From positions 226,037,265 through 226,101,264 of the forward strand of contig NC_134570.1 in the NCBI RefSeq assembly GCF_050947875.1: 64,000 bases of DNA. Reading direction: 5' to 3'. This DNA comes from Dermacentor variabilis (taxonomy: Eukaryota; Arthropoda; Arachnida; Ixodida; Ixodidae). Every line of letters begins with the position of its first letter. Position 1 is the first letter of the stretch. The position numbers and the translations under genes are program-made. Positions 36,640 through 45,232 of this stretch are shown here, in pieces. The notes beneath the pieces are model-generated. The model saw only the letters and a list, made by a program, of their open reading frames with translations. It ran no database searches and had not been told where the DNA came from.

Positions 36640-38450
36640 CTTTCACGACTTGCCGGCGTATAAATCTGAAAGGGCAAGTGCGGAAGAACGGCGTGCCAAC
36701 ATTGAATCTTACAGTGCACCGCAATATGAGACATGAGTACTGGCGTAGCAGGGCGTTTTATAATTTTTTCTTATCCGCATGTTGAGATGCGACCCCCACG
36801 CTGCTTGAGATCAGCATATTTGTACTTCCACGACTCGCCGGCGAATAACACTGAAAGCGCAACTGCAGAAGAACTGCGTGCCAACATTGATTCTTACAGT
36901 GCACCGCAATATGAGACACGAGTACTGGTGTACCACTGCGTTTTATAATTTTTCCTCAACCGCAAATTCAGATCCGAGCACCATGCTGCTTAAGATCCGC
37001 ATATTTTTTTCCTTCCACGACTTGCTATCGAATAACACTGAAAGGGCAACAGCGGAAGAACTGCGTACCAACCTTCATTCTTACAGTTCAGCGCAATATG
37101 AGACACGAGTACTGGTGTACAACAGCGTTTTATAATTTTTTCTCAACCGCATGTTCAGATCCGACCCCCATGCTGCTTGAGATGCGCCTCTTTTTTCCTT
37201 CCACGTCTTGCCGGCGTATAAATCTGAAAGGGCAACTGCGGGAGAACTGCGTGCCAACATTGATTCTTACAGTGCACCGCAATATGAGACATGAGTACAG
37301 GTGTTCCACTGCGTTTTATAATTTTTCTCAACCGCAAGTTCAGATCCGACCACCAGGCTGCTTGAGATCCGCATATTTTTTTTCCTTCAACGACTCGCTG
37401 GCGAATAACACAGAAAGGGCAACTGCAGGAGAACTGCTAGCAAACATTGATTCTTACAGTGCAGCGCAATATGAGACATGAGTACTGGTGTACCACTGCG
37501 TTTTATAATTTTTTCTCATCCGCATGTTGAGATGCGACCCCTACGCTGCTTGAGATCCGCATACTGTATTTCCTCCCACGACTCCCACGTGAATAACACT
37601 GAAAGGGCAACTGCGGAAGAACTGCGTGCCAACATTGACTCTTATAGTGCACAGCAATATGAGACTTGAGCACTGGTGTACCACTGCCTTTTATAATTTT
37701 TTCTCAACCGCATATTGGGATCCGACCCCCATGCTGCTTGAGATCGCCATGTTTTTTTTCCTTTCACGACTTGCCGGCGTATAACTCTGAAAGGGCAACT
37801 GCGGAAGAACGGCGTGCCAACATTGATTCTTACAGTGCACCGCAATATGAGACATGAGTACTGGCGTAGCAGGACGTTTTATAATTTTTTCTTATCCGCA
37901 TGTTGAGATGCGACCCCCACGCTGCTTGAGATCAGCATATTTGTCCTTCCACGACTCGCCGGCGAATAACACTGAAAGCGCAACTGCAGAAGAACTGCGT
38001 GCCAACATTGATTCTTACAGTGCACCGCAATATGAGACACGAGTACTGGTGTACCACTGCGTTTTATAATTTTTCCTCAACCGCAAATTCAGATCCGAAC
38101 ACCATGCTGCTTAAGATCCGCATATTTTTTTCCTTCCACGACTTGCTATCGAATAACACTGAAAGGGCAACAGCGGCAGAACTGCGTACCAATCTTCATT
38201 CTTACAGTTCACCGCAATATGAGACACGAGTACTGGTGTACAACGGCGTTTTATAATTTTTTTCTCAACCGCATGTTCAGTTCCGACCCCCATGCTGCTT
38301 GAGATGCGCATCTTTTTTCCTTCCAGGACTTGCCGGCGTATAACTCTGAAAGGGCAACTTCGGGAGAACTGCGTGCCAACATTGATTCTTACAGTGCACC
38401 GCAATATGAGACATGAGTACTGGTATACGACTGCGTTTTATAATTTTTTC
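36640..38450. repeat. Six-monomer tandem duplication (1121 bp)
   Basis: The monomer with 'tactggcgtagcagg' and 'gagatcagcatatttgt' at about 36735-36830 recurs at 37856-37950, and the following four monomers stay in register at offset 1121. Copy 2 then lacks one monomer relative to copy 1. A third copy starts at 49590. Confidence 0.75.
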
Positions 38451-39264
38451 TCATCCGCATGTTGAGATGCGACCCCTACGCTGCTTGAGATCCGCATACT
38501 TTATTTCCTCCCACGACTCCCACGTAAATAACACTTAAAGGGCAACTGCGGAAGAACTGCGTGCCAACATTGATCTTACAGTGCACCGCAATGTGACCCA
38601 TGAGTACCGGTCTACCACGGCGTTGTATAATTTTTTTTTCAACCGCATGTTCAGATCGGACCTCCATGGTGCTTGAGATCGGCAAATTTCTTTTCCTTCC
38701 ACCACTCGCCGGCGAATAACACTGAAAGGGCAACTGCGGAAGAACTGCGTGCCAACATTGACTCTTATAGTGCACCGTAATATGAGACGTGAGTACTGGT
38801 GTAGCACTGCGTTTTATAATTTTTTGTCAACCGCATATTCAGATCCGACCCCCATGCTGCTTGAGACCTGCTTATTTTTTCCTTCCACAACTCGCCGGCG
38901 AATAACACTGAAATGCCAACTGCGGAAGAACTGCGTGCCAACATTGATTCTTACAGTGCACCGTAATATGAGACATCAGTACTAGTGTACCACTGCGTTC
39001 TATAATTATTTTTCAACCGCATGTTCAGATCCGACCACCATGGTGCTTGAGATCCGCAAATTTTTTATCCTTCCACCACTCGCCGGCAAATAACACTGAA
39101 AGGGCAACTGCGGAAGAACTGCGTGCCAACATTGACTCTTATAGTGCACCGCAATATGAGACGTGAGTACTGGTGTACCACTGCATTCTAATATTTTTTC
39201 TCAACCGCATATTGAGATCCGACCCCCATGCTGCTTGAGATCCGAATATTTTTTCTTCCACGGC

Positions 39265-39276
39265 TCGCTGGCGAAT
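39265..39276. repeat. Target-site duplication of element A, left copy
   Basis: 'tcgctggcgaat' ends the satellite just before element A and recurs at 45221-45232. The first two bases could belong to the element's ATC tail, so the true duplication is 10-12 bp. Fusing the flanks restores the normal monomer sequence 'gctggcgaataacactg'. Confidence 0.88.
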
Positions 39277-39798
39277 CCCCGCAGGGGCGTCTGCGCAAGC
39301 AGGCGTTTGGTGTGTTGCGACACCACGTACCCGAGCACACGAGGGTTGGACCTTCCCGCGTGTAGCCGTGCGCGGCTTAGCTGTGTCCGGGGAAAGGAGG
39401 ATCCTGGGGGTTGAGCCGATGCCGGGTGTTTGGACCTTTAAGGCCCCCCGGCGGAGGCAACACACCCCTTTGGCCTCTGCTTCACGTAGACGGCACCCCC
39501 GGACTGACCCACCCGGGGGAAATCGGCAGTCGCCTTTTCCTGTCTCTCTCTCCTGAAACCTTCGTCTTTCCCTTCCACTTTTAGTACTTTCCTGTCTCCT
39601 TCTCTCTTCTATTTACTTCCTTCTTCTTGGTGGCAAGGGTTAACCCTGTGTGGCTATCCAACCTTGGGTACACCATATTTGGTTATAGTGGCGGCGTACG
39701 ACTGGCGTCGTGCAGACTTGCATGCAAGTTCTGCCGCGTCCCCTCGTTGGGATCCGTGGTGGGCGGTCGGCGCTGTTGCCGAATGTATACATTTTTTC
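39277..39798 (+). other. 5' UTR of element A
   Basis: A GC-rich 522 bp starting CCCCgcaGGGG, with a possible hairpin TGGTGT/ACACCA at 39308-39325 and a pyrimidine-rich stretch at about 39536-39625 before the ORF1 start. The same layout, with point differences, occurs in element B (55686-56203). Because such elements carry an internal promoter at their 5' end, promoter activity is expected here, but I see no diagnostic motif. Open frames starting before 39799 have no conserved ATG. Confidence 0.75.
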
Positions 39799-41094
39799 AT
39801 GGAAACTCCTTTCCCCAAACTCCCTGATCGCCCTCAGAAACGAGGGCGCACCGAAGATCTCTTTCAATTTTTCGGACGACAAGTCCACAACTTTCCTCGA
39901 TTCCACGTGATTCACTCAGAAAAGCCAGACAAACTAGTGCGATCCATTTCACCGTTCCTTGTTTCCAAGTCTTTGACCGAAGTTTTCGGTACAGGATATA
40001 AGGTGTCGAGAATGTCAAGTGGTGATCTCCTTTTGGAACTCCAAAATCAGAAGCAGTATGAGAAGCTGCCAAAACTTGTGTCATTTGGGGAGACTCAAGT
40101 AACAGTAACCCCGCACCGTACCATGAACAAAAGCCGCGGTGTTGTCTCGGACGATGACTTGCTGGAGCTCACTGAGGATGAACTCTTGGAGGGCTTCAGT
40201 GACCAGAACGTTATCAATGTTAAAAGAATTAAGATCAGGCGTGACAGCAAAGAAATCAAGACCAAACACCTTATATTAACTTTCGGCTCAAGTATTCTGC
40301 CCGAGTCTGTAGAGGCCGGGTACATCAAGCTCCGTGTTAGGCCATATGTTCCAAATCCGCTTAGATGTTTCAAATGCCAACGCTTCGGCCACAGTTCGCA
40401 GAGCTGCCGAGGCCGTCAAACCTGTGCGAAGTGCAGTGCACACGAACATAATTCTGAAGCTTGCGTGAACACTCTCCATTGTGTAAACTGTGAAGGCGAG
40501 CACGCCGCATACTCGCGGTCGTGCCCGTCCTGGAAAAAACAGAAAGACATAGTCACAATCAAAGTAAAGGAAAACATATCATTCAAAGAGGCACGCAGGC
40601 GGGTCGCATACCTGCCTAAGAACACATATGCCGAAGTGGCGCGTCAGGGGGCAGCGTCACAACGGCCTCCGGCGGCTGTCCGACCCACAGGCAGTGAGTC
40701 GGCAGGTACGCCATCTGCCCCCGCGGCGGTTGCAGCAAGCGCTGCTCCGTCAACCCTGAATGAGGGATCATCTACCCCGAAGGTTGACGCAGCCGAGGCT
40801 GCCCCGGCCTGCCCGGCCCCTTCCTGCGCTGGCAACAGCCGGCGCAGCCAAATCTCTCGGGGAGCCCCATCGACCTCCGGGCTGGTGGGCGCAGGGGTCT
40901 TGCCCTCCAAGGCGGGACCCTCTCTAGTAACTTCTCGCTCGCAAGAGCACGTGTCCGGCGCCTCACAAGAGGCAATGGACACTACACCTATTCCCAGGGC
41001 GCACCAAGCGCCTAAGAAGCGGCGAGGCTCACTCGAACGCTCCAGAAAGGGCAGAACCCCTGTTACAGGGCCTCGAAAGAGCTCTGTAACCTAA
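39799..41094 (+). CDS. ORF1 protein of element A (Gag-like, zinc-knuckle RNA-binding protein)
   Basis: A 431-aa nucleic-acid-binding protein that would coat element RNA and form the RNP with ORF2 protein. ATG 39799 is chosen because the matching ATG in element B starts the same conserved sequence (METPFPKLPD here, MENTFPKLPE there). In-frame codons upstream have no ATG in either copy. Residues about 10-185 are a conserved region ('RPQKRGRTEDLFQFFGR', 'FLVSKSLTEVFG', 'VVSDDDLLELTEDELLEG', 'EAGYIKLRVRPYVPNPLR') followed by three zinc knuckles: C190-x2-C-x4-H-x4-C, C209-x2-C-x4-H-x4-C and C228-x2-C-x3-H-x6-C. The C-terminal 150 residues are Ala/Pro/Ser-rich, low complexity, ending basic ('KKRRGSLERSRKGR'), perhaps a nuclear-localisation region. 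No stop or frameshift. Confidence 0.9.
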   Translation: METPFPKLPDRPQKRGRTEDLFQFFGRQVHNFPRFHVIHSEKPDKLVRSISPFLVSKSLTEVFGTGYKVSRMSSGDLLLELQNQKQYEKLPKLVSFGETQVTVTPHRTMNKSRGVVSDDDLLELTEDELLEGFSDQNVINVKRIKIRRDSKEIKTKHLILTFGSSILPESVEAGYIKLRVRPYVPNPLRCFKCQRFGHSSQSCRGRQTCAKCSAHEHNSEACVNTLHCVNCEGEHAAYSRSCPSWKKQKDIVTIKVKENISFKEARRRVAYLPKNTYAEVARQGAASQRPPAAVRPTGSESAGTPSAPAAVAASAAPSTLNEGSSTPKVDAAEAAPACPAPSCAGNSRRSQISRGAPSTSGLVGAGVLPSKAGPSLVTSRSQEHVSGASQEAMDTTPIPRAHQAPKKRRGSLERSRKGRTPVTGPRKSSVT

Positions 41095-41138
41095 GGCGTC
41101 ACCTGTTTCCATACACACAGCACTTATTAACCTTCAAT
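41095..41138 (+). other. ORF1-ORF2 spacer of element A
   Basis: 44 bp between the ORF1 stop and the ORF2 ATG. The stretch 'acacacagcacttatt' and 'caatatg' are shared with element B (57498-57543). ORF2 must be translated by reinitiation or internal entry, since it follows a complete ORF with no overlap. Confidence 0.6.
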
Positions 41139-44100
41139 ATGGATACACAAATTATTCAATGGAACGTTAGAGGTCTTCTTAGGAACCTTGATGACGTACA
41201 AGAACTCATACACAAACACAATCCAAAAGTGCTGTGTTTACAGGAAACACACCTAAAATCAAAACATACAAACTTTCTCCGACAGTACATAACTTATCGA
41301 AAAGATCGCGATGATGCTGTCGCATCATCGGGCGGTGTTGCCATTGTTATTCAGAAAGGCATAGCATGTCAACGTTTGCAGCTACAAACGCCCCTTGAAG
41401 CAGTGGCGGTTCGTGCTGTTCTCCAAAACAAACTTATCACTGTGTGCTCGCTCTATATACCCCCACATTACAAATTAACTAAGTATGAATTTCAGTCCTT
41501 CATAGATGAATTGCCAGAACCTTATATTGTTCTTGGCGATTTCAATGCACACAACTACCTGTGGGGCGACCCTCGTATAGATGCGCGAGGACGACTTGTT
41601 GAACAGTTCCTTCTCTCTTCTGGTGCGTGCCTGTTGAATAAGAAGGAACACACATATTACTCTCTTGCAAACAGAACATATTCTTCAATAGATCTTAGCC
41701 TAGTTTCCCCGTCACTACTGTCTGAATTTGAATGGGAAGTTAACAACAATCCTTACGGAAGTGACCACTTCCCCATACTACTAAGATCACCTAAAGATAT
41801 CGAATATCCACCACAGGCTCCTAGGTGGAAGGTTGACACAGCTGACTGGGAGAAATTCCGCACCCTAACTAGTATATCATGGGATGACATGTCCTCGTTA
41901 GAAATTGATGCTGCTGTTGAATATTTTACAGCCTTTATAATAGATGCCGCATCAAAATGCATATCAGAAATAAATGGCCTGGCATGCAAACGGCGTGTCC
42001 CGTGGTGGAACGACGATTGTAGAATCGCTCGTAAAAAACAGAACAAAGCGTGGGGGTTGCTACGCGCGTCTCCCACTGCGGAGAATCTTATTAACTTTAA
42101 GAAAGTAAAGTCCCAGGGCAGGAGAACCCGCCGACAGGCTAAAAGAGAAAGTTGGGAAAAGTTCTTATCAAGTATAAATTCCTATACAGATGAGGCCAAA
42201 GTATGGAACAAAGTTAATAGGATAAAAGGACGACAAACATATTCACTTCCTCTGGTAAACACACAAGGTGAAACACTGAAAGATCAGGCCGACTCACTTG
42301 GGGAGCATTTCGAGAGCGTGTCGAGCTCAACCCATTATTCTCAGTCCTTTCTCAAATATAAACAGATAGAAGAATGTAAGCCAATAATTAGGAACTCCAG
42401 ACAGAATGAACCCTATAACCGGCCTTTCAGTATTGCCGAGTTGAGAGCTGCCTTGAACACATGCAAAAGCACTGCACCGGGACCTGACAGAGTCATGTAT
42501 GATATGATCAGAAACTTACATGCTGACACACAAGTTACACTACTCACACTTTACAACACTATTTTAGCTGCGGGATACCTCCCATCTACATGGAAAGAGG
42601 CGATTGTCGTTCCTGTCCTGAAGCACGGAAAAGACCCCTCCTTGACAGCAAGTTATCGTCCAATAGCTCTTACGAATTGTTTGTGTAAGCTCTTTGAAAA
42701 AATGATTAATCACAGACTCATACACTTCCTTGAATTCAACAATATACTCGATCCCTATCAGTGTGGCTTCAGACAAGGGCGGTCAACAACAGATCATCTT
42801 GTGCGCATTGAAGGATGTATTCGCGATGCCTTTGTACACAAACAGTATTTCCTCTCCATATTCCTCGATATGGAGAAGGCATATGATACAACATGGCGCT
42901 ACGGGATCTTGCGAGATTTGTCGGGAATGGGCATCTGTGGAAATATGTTGAAAATAATTGAAAGCTATTTGTCCAATCGTACCTTCCGTGTAAAAGTCGG
43001 CAATGCACTGTCACGTCCCTTTACCCAGGAAACTGGTGTACCCCAGGGAGGCGTGCTCAGCTGCACTCTCTTTATTGTTAAGATGAACAAACTACGTGCT
43101 TCACTACCACCTGCCATCTTTTATTCCGTATACGTAGACGATATACAAATAGGCTTCAAATCCTGCAACCTCACAGTATGCGAAAGACAGGTACAGCAGG
43201 GCTTAAACAAAGTGTCCAAATGGGCAGACCAAAACGGATTTAAGGTCAACCCCCACAAAAGTTCTTGTGTTCACTTCACAAGAAAGAGAGGCCTGGTCGC
43301 AGATCCTTGTGTAGAACTAGGCGGACAACAAATTCCTGTCAACAAAGAACACAAATTCCTAGGTGTTATTCTTGACTCCAGGCTCACTTTCATTCCTCAC
43401 TTAAAACATCTTAAAGAAAAATGCCTTAGAACAATGAACATACTTAAAGTACTATCCCACACAACGTGGGGTAGCGACAGACAGTGTTTATTGAATATTT
43501 ACAGGAACCTAGTTCGATCACGGTTAGATTATGGTGCCGTAGTATACCACTCTGCCGCACCGAGCGCGCTTAAGATGTTAGATCCCGTACACCATCTGGG
43601 TATCCGTCTGGCCACTGGCGCATTTAGGACAAGCCCTGTTGAAAGTTTATATGTAGAGTCAAATGAGTGGCCACTCCATCTTCAGCGAACCAACATCAGC
43701 TTAACGTATTTTCTCAAGGTTCGCTCTAATAAGGAACATCCATGTTTTACAACCATTAACGACTTCACATGTGAAACACTTTTTAATAACAGACCCTCTA
43801 TGAGACTTCCTTTCTCACTGCGTGCAAGACAACTTAGCAAGGAAATGGATGTCCCAATTCTTGAACAACGCCTAATGCCTCCAGCTAAGCTAGTACCGCC
43901 CTGGGAGTGGCAGCTGATAGAGTGTGACACATCCTTTGTAGCGGTCACTAAACATGCGCCAGAGACACATATCAAAATGCATTTCTTGGAGCTCCAGTAC
44001 AAGTACTCGTGCACAGAGTTTTACACAGACGCTTCTAAGTCGCATGCCGGGGTGTCCTACGCAGCCATTGGTCCATCCTTCTCGGAATCCGGTGTACTAC

Positions 44101-44858
44101 ACCCTGAAACAACCATATTTACGGCTGAGGCCCATGCACTATTGTCGGCTGTGAAACATATTAGAAAATCAAATATTCAAAAAACAATTTTATTTACAGA
44201 CTCCCTAAGCGTCGTGAAAGCCTTGAAATCACACTGTAAACAAAGAAACCCCGTAATTACTGAGCTCTATTCCATTCTCTGTAGAGCGTATATGTCTAAC
44301 CAGCATGTCATTGTATGCTGGGTGCCTGGACATAGGGGCATTGAGGGTAACGTTCTAGCAGACCAGATGGCCACATCAATTTCATTGCATACAGTTAATC
44401 CTACCGCTTCGGTCCCTGTCACAGACCTGAAGCCTTTTTTAAGAAGGAAACTGCGAAACCACTGGCAACGTAAGTGGGACGCAGAAGTAAACAACAAACT
44501 GCACGTGATAAAGCCACAATTAGGTTCTTGGCCCTCCGTAACAAAATCACGCCGGACAGATGTCCTATTCTGTCGTCTAAGAATAGGACACACATTTGGC
44601 ACACATAACTTTTTACTCACCGGAAACGAGCCTCCAACCTGTGGTAGATGCGGGGAGAGGCTGACCGTCCTCCACGTCCTTCTGGAGTGTCGGAAAGCCG
44701 AATCTGAGAGAAAGAAACATTTTCCCTTAGCATACCGCCAGCACATCCCCCTTCATCCAGTAATGTTACTAGGCCCAGAACCGCTGTTTGACTCCAGCGC
44801 AGTCCTGGGCTTCCTGAAAGACGTTGTATTACATGTTATTAGCCCCACATGTTCATAG
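41139..44858 (+). CDS. ORF2 polyprotein of element A: endonuclease, reverse transcriptase, RNase H
   Basis: A 1239-aa enzyme for target-primed reverse transcription: it nicks genomic DNA and copies element RNA from the free 3' OH. The APE-type endonuclease (about 1-225) shows N9 in 'IIQWNVRGLL', E36 in 'LCLQETHLK', 'VLGDFNAH' (D134, N136, H138) and 'YGSDHFPIL' (D209, H210). RT (about 450-720) shows 'SYRPIALTNCLCKLFEKMI', 'GFRQGRSTTDHL', 'SIFLDMEKAYDT', 'GVPQGGVLSCTLF' and the catalytic 'YVDD' at 665-668. RNase H (about 955-1090) shows D964 in 'FYTDASKSHAG', E in 'TAEAHALLSA', D in 'FTDSLSVVKAL' and the last D in 'EGNVLADQMA'. A C-terminal CCHC (C1168-x2-C-x7-H-x4-C1184) ends the domain order. 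The frame is open throughout. ATG 41139 aligns with the element B start. Confidence 0.95.
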   Translation: MDTQIIQWNVRGLLRNLDDVQELIHKHNPKVLCLQETHLKSKHTNFLRQYITYRKDRDDAVASSGGVAIVIQKGIACQRLQLQTPLEAVAVRAVLQNKLITVCSLYIPPHYKLTKYEFQSFIDELPEPYIVLGDFNAHNYLWGDPRIDARGRLVEQFLLSSGACLLNKKEHTYYSLANRTYSSIDLSLVSPSLLSEFEWEVNNNPYGSDHFPILLRSPKDIEYPPQAPRWKVDTADWEKFRTLTSISWDDMSSLEIDAAVEYFTAFIIDAASKCISEINGLACKRRVPWWNDDCRIARKKQNKAWGLLRASPTAENLINFKKVKSQGRRTRRQAKRESWEKFLSSINSYTDEAKVWNKVNRIKGRQTYSLPLVNTQGETLKDQADSLGEHFESVSSSTHYSQSFLKYKQIEECKPIIRNSRQNEPYNRPFSIAELRAALNTCKSTAPGPDRVMYDMIRNLHADTQVTLLTLYNTILAAGYLPSTWKEAIVVPVLKHGKDPSLTASYRPIALTNCLCKLFEKMINHRLIHFLEFNNILDPYQCGFRQGRSTTDHLVRIEGCIRDAFVHKQYFLSIFLDMEKAYDTTWRYGILRDLSGMGICGNMLKIIESYLSNRTFRVKVGNALSRPFTQETGVPQGGVLSCTLFIVKMNKLRASLPPAIFYSVYVDDIQIGFKSCNLTVCERQVQQGLNKVSKWADQNGFKVNPHKSSCVHFTRKRGLVADPCVELGGQQIPVNKEHKFLGVILDSRLTFIPHLKHLKEKCLRTMNILKVLSHTTWGSDRQCLLNIYRNLVRSRLDYGAVVYHSAAPSALKMLDPVHHLGIRLATGAFRTSPVESLYVESNEWPLHLQRTNISLTYFLKVRSNKEHPCFTTINDFTCETLFNNRPSMRLPFSLRARQLSKEMDVPILEQRLMPPAKLVPPWEWQLIECDTSFVAVTKHAPETHIKMHFLELQYKYSCTEFYTDASKSHAGVSYAAIGPSFSESGVLHPETTIFTAEAHALLSAVKHIRKSNIQKTILFTDSLSVVKALKSHCKQRNPVITELYSILCRAYMSNQHVIVCWVPGHRGIEGNVLADQMATSISLHTVNPTASVPVTDLKPFLRRKLRNHWQRKWDAEVNNKLHVIKPQLGSWPSVTKSRRTDVLFCRLRIGHTFGTHNFLLTGNEPPTCGRCGERLTVLHVLLECRKAESERKKHFPLAYRQHIPLHPVMLLGPEPLFDSSAVLGFLKDVVLHVISPTCS

Positions 44859-44885
44859 CGGGTCCTCTCTTCAGAGGATGCCGCT
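44857..44885 (+). other. 3' UTR hairpin I of element A
   Basis: Directly at the ORF2 stop: AGCGG and TCCTCT pair with AGAGGA and CCGCT around the loop CTTC (11 bp with a small internal loop). The matching place in element B keeps 'agaggatgcc' but pairs less well. Confidence 0.5.
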
Positions 44886-44910
44886 GTGATTGCTCTTTCT
44901 TATAGCACGC

Positions 44911-44948
44911 GCCTCTAGGCCCTTGTGTTCCAAGGGCTCCGGTGAGGC
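44911..44948 (+). other. 3' UTR hairpin II of element A
   Basis: Inner stem GCCCTTG/CAAGGGC (44919-44925 with 44931-44937) with loop TGTTC, and outer stem GCCTC/GAGGC (44911-44915 with 44944-44948). Element B conserves both stems at 61307-61344 with a changed loop and a longer outer stem. Confidence 0.65.
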
Positions 44949-45156
44949 AGCAGTGCTCCAGATAATTTTACTATCTCTTATATCTTTTATTCTGCATCAT
45001 TCATTTACGATGGATTTTAATGTTCAAAGTATTCGTCATGAGTCACTGCCATAATTTTATAGCACGTAGATTTTACGCACTTTACAGCGACAATTTTTAG
45101 GCCAGTTTACAGCCAAGTCACATCTCCATAATACATTGTCAACATCACCACTTGTC

Positions 45157-45192
45157 ATGGCGCTCTTTGGCCAAGCCTGGCCCTTGCGCCAT
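45157..45192 (+). other. 3'-terminal hairpin of element A
   Basis: ATGGCGC (45157-45163) pairs with GCGCCAT (45186-45192). Inside is 'ttggccaagcctggcc', itself able to pair. It lies 12 bp before the ATC tail. Element B has the same stem at 61569-61604. It is a likely recognition structure for the element's own RT, by analogy with other non-LTR elements. Confidence 0.65.
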
Positions 45193-45204
45193 TAAACACC
45201 ACAT

Positions 45205-45222
45205 ATCATCATCATCATCATC
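45205..45222 (+). repeat. (ATC)6 tail of element A
   Basis: Six ATC units end the element, the last two bases overlapping the target duplication. I-group elements commonly end in short simple repeats rather than poly(A). Element B lacks a comparable run. Confidence 0.85.
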
Positions 45223-45232
45223 GCTGGCGAAT
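45221..45232. repeat. Target-site duplication of element A, right copy
   Basis: 'tcgctggcgaat' matching 39265-39276; the satellite monomer continues 'aacactgaaagtgcaactg'. The same uninterrupted sequence stands at 50996-51007. Confidence 0.88.

Larger units (their letters stand above)
6974..39264. repeat. Satellite array, segment 2 (about 173 monomers)
   Basis: About 32.3 kb of uninterrupted tandem monomers of the family described for 1-1008. I read through it and found no non-satellite insertion, only variant monomers, small indels and one internal deletion near 14805. Recurrent monomer types differ in diagnostic blocks: 'gttcagatccgac' versus 'gttgagatgcgac'; 'cgactcgccggcgaataaca' versus 'cgactcccacgcgaataaca' versus 'cgacttgccggcgtataact'; 'gaactgctagccagcattg' versus 'gaactgcgtgccaacattg'. 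The order of types repeats over longer periods. Open frames of 60-180 codons on both strands follow the monomer period and are not supported as genes. Confidence 0.95.
39277..45220 (+). mobile_element. Full-length I-group-like non-LTR retrotransposon (element A), ORFs intact
   Basis: A 5944-bp plus-strand element with a 522-bp 5' UTR, ORF1 (Gag-like, three zinc knuckles), a 44-bp spacer, ORF2 (AP endonuclease, reverse transcriptase, RNase H, C-terminal CCHC), a 3' UTR with hairpins, an (ATC)6 tail and a 10-12 bp target duplication. RNase H after RT together with a simple-repeat tail, not poly(A), points to the I group (I, Nimb and relatives). R1 and LOA clades also carry RNase H, so the exact clade needs a tree. 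Both ORFs are open end to end and all catalytic motifs I can check are present. The 5' end agrees with that of element B, so it is not truncated. Confidence 0.93.
44859..45220 (+). other. 3' UTR of element A
   Basis: 362 bp with no ORF. It holds three predicted hairpins (44857-44885, 44911-44948, 45157-45192) and ends in an ATC repeat. Element B has a collinear 3' UTR of 371 bp. Confidence 0.85.

Noticed and set aside
39277..39400. HDV-like or hammerhead ribozyme at the 5' end of element A
   Set aside because: The 5'-most CCCC pairs with a GGGG only three bases away, not with a strand at the distance an HDV fold needs, and I found no hammerhead core.
39664..39798. Longer ORF1 of element A starting at 39664
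   Set aside because: The frame upstream of 39799 begins without ATG (TTG codon), and the first shared ATG in both A and B is at the METPF/MENTF position.
39277..45220. rDNA-specific R1/R2-type insertion
   Set aside because: The flanks are the satellite, with no 28S or 18S sequence, and elements A and B use different positions in the monomer.
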